A stretch of 12,959 bases of DNA, from contig DUKR01000122.1 in the NCBI GenBank assembly GCA_013329175.1, positions 1-12,959 of the forward strand, read 5' to 3'. The position numbers and the translations under genes are program-made. The notes under the pieces are model-generated. The model saw nothing but the letters and a program-made list of their open reading frames with translations. It was not told the origin of the DNA and ran no database searches. The DNA is from Candidatus Woesearchaeota archaeon. GTDB taxonomy: Archaea > Nanobdellota > Nanobdellia > Woesearchaeales > UBA11716. Shown here one piece after another: positions 12,918-12,959 of this stretch; positions within the stretch are counted from its first letter, which is position 1, and each line of letters begins with the position of its first letter.

Positions 12918-12959
12918 TGTTGTTATCAGCAGGGTATTAAAGATTAGCTGATTGCAAGA

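Noticed and set aside
1..12959. tRNA, rRNA, CRISPR array or insertion sequence
   Set aside because: No TPsiC-like GTTCRA motif with a matching acceptor stem, no spaced direct repeats and no transposase or terminal inverted repeats were found by eye.

Overview
The window looks archaeal, most likely a DPANN lineage such as Woesearchaeota (the lineage is an inference). Archaeal TATA-like boxes (TTTAAATA, ATTAAAAG, ATTTATATT) sit 26-30 nt upstream of several start codons, so those messages are probably leaderless. Genes inside operons, and a few others, carry GGAGG/GGTG Shine-Dalgarno sequences instead. There are also very small lysine-rich proteins and tightly overlapping genes. The methionine/SAM genes are of bacterial type, which suggests old transfer from bacteria. 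No tRNA, rRNA, CRISPR array or insertion sequence was seen.

Layout. (1) 108-2605, plus strand: pyrC-pyrE-pyrF, three steps of de novo pyrimidine synthesis, packed as one operon. (2) 2606-3235, plus strand: a promoter, a structured leader with a possible 37-codon ORF, a small basic protein built from two 40-residue repeats, and a 22-residue lysine/alanine peptide that is almost entirely KKKAA-type repeats, followed by a T-rich terminator. (3) 3311-3640, plus strand: a two-segment membrane protein with a charged tail. (4) 3681-5636, minus strand: two overlapping HIT-domain genes and a HAD phosphatase. Both HIT proteins keep the likely zinc ligands but have methionine in place of the catalytic histidine. 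(5) 5637-5818: an intergenic segment rich in short inverted repeats. (6) 5819-6394, minus strand: an acetate/succinate transporter of the SatP family. (7) 6477-12131, minus strand: metK, metH and metF, which together make and recycle methionine and S-adenosylmethionine using folate-borne methyl groups and cobalamin. (8) 12233-12832, minus strand: a manganese-type superoxide dismutase with a hairpin beside its ribosome binding site.

Together the genes describe a cell that makes pyrimidines, runs a B12-dependent methyl cycle, can take up acetate and meets oxygen at least occasionally. The least explained parts are the HIT-HIT-HAD operon with its degenerate active sites, the pair of small basic proteins with their structured leader, and the inverted-repeat cluster downstream of the transporter.
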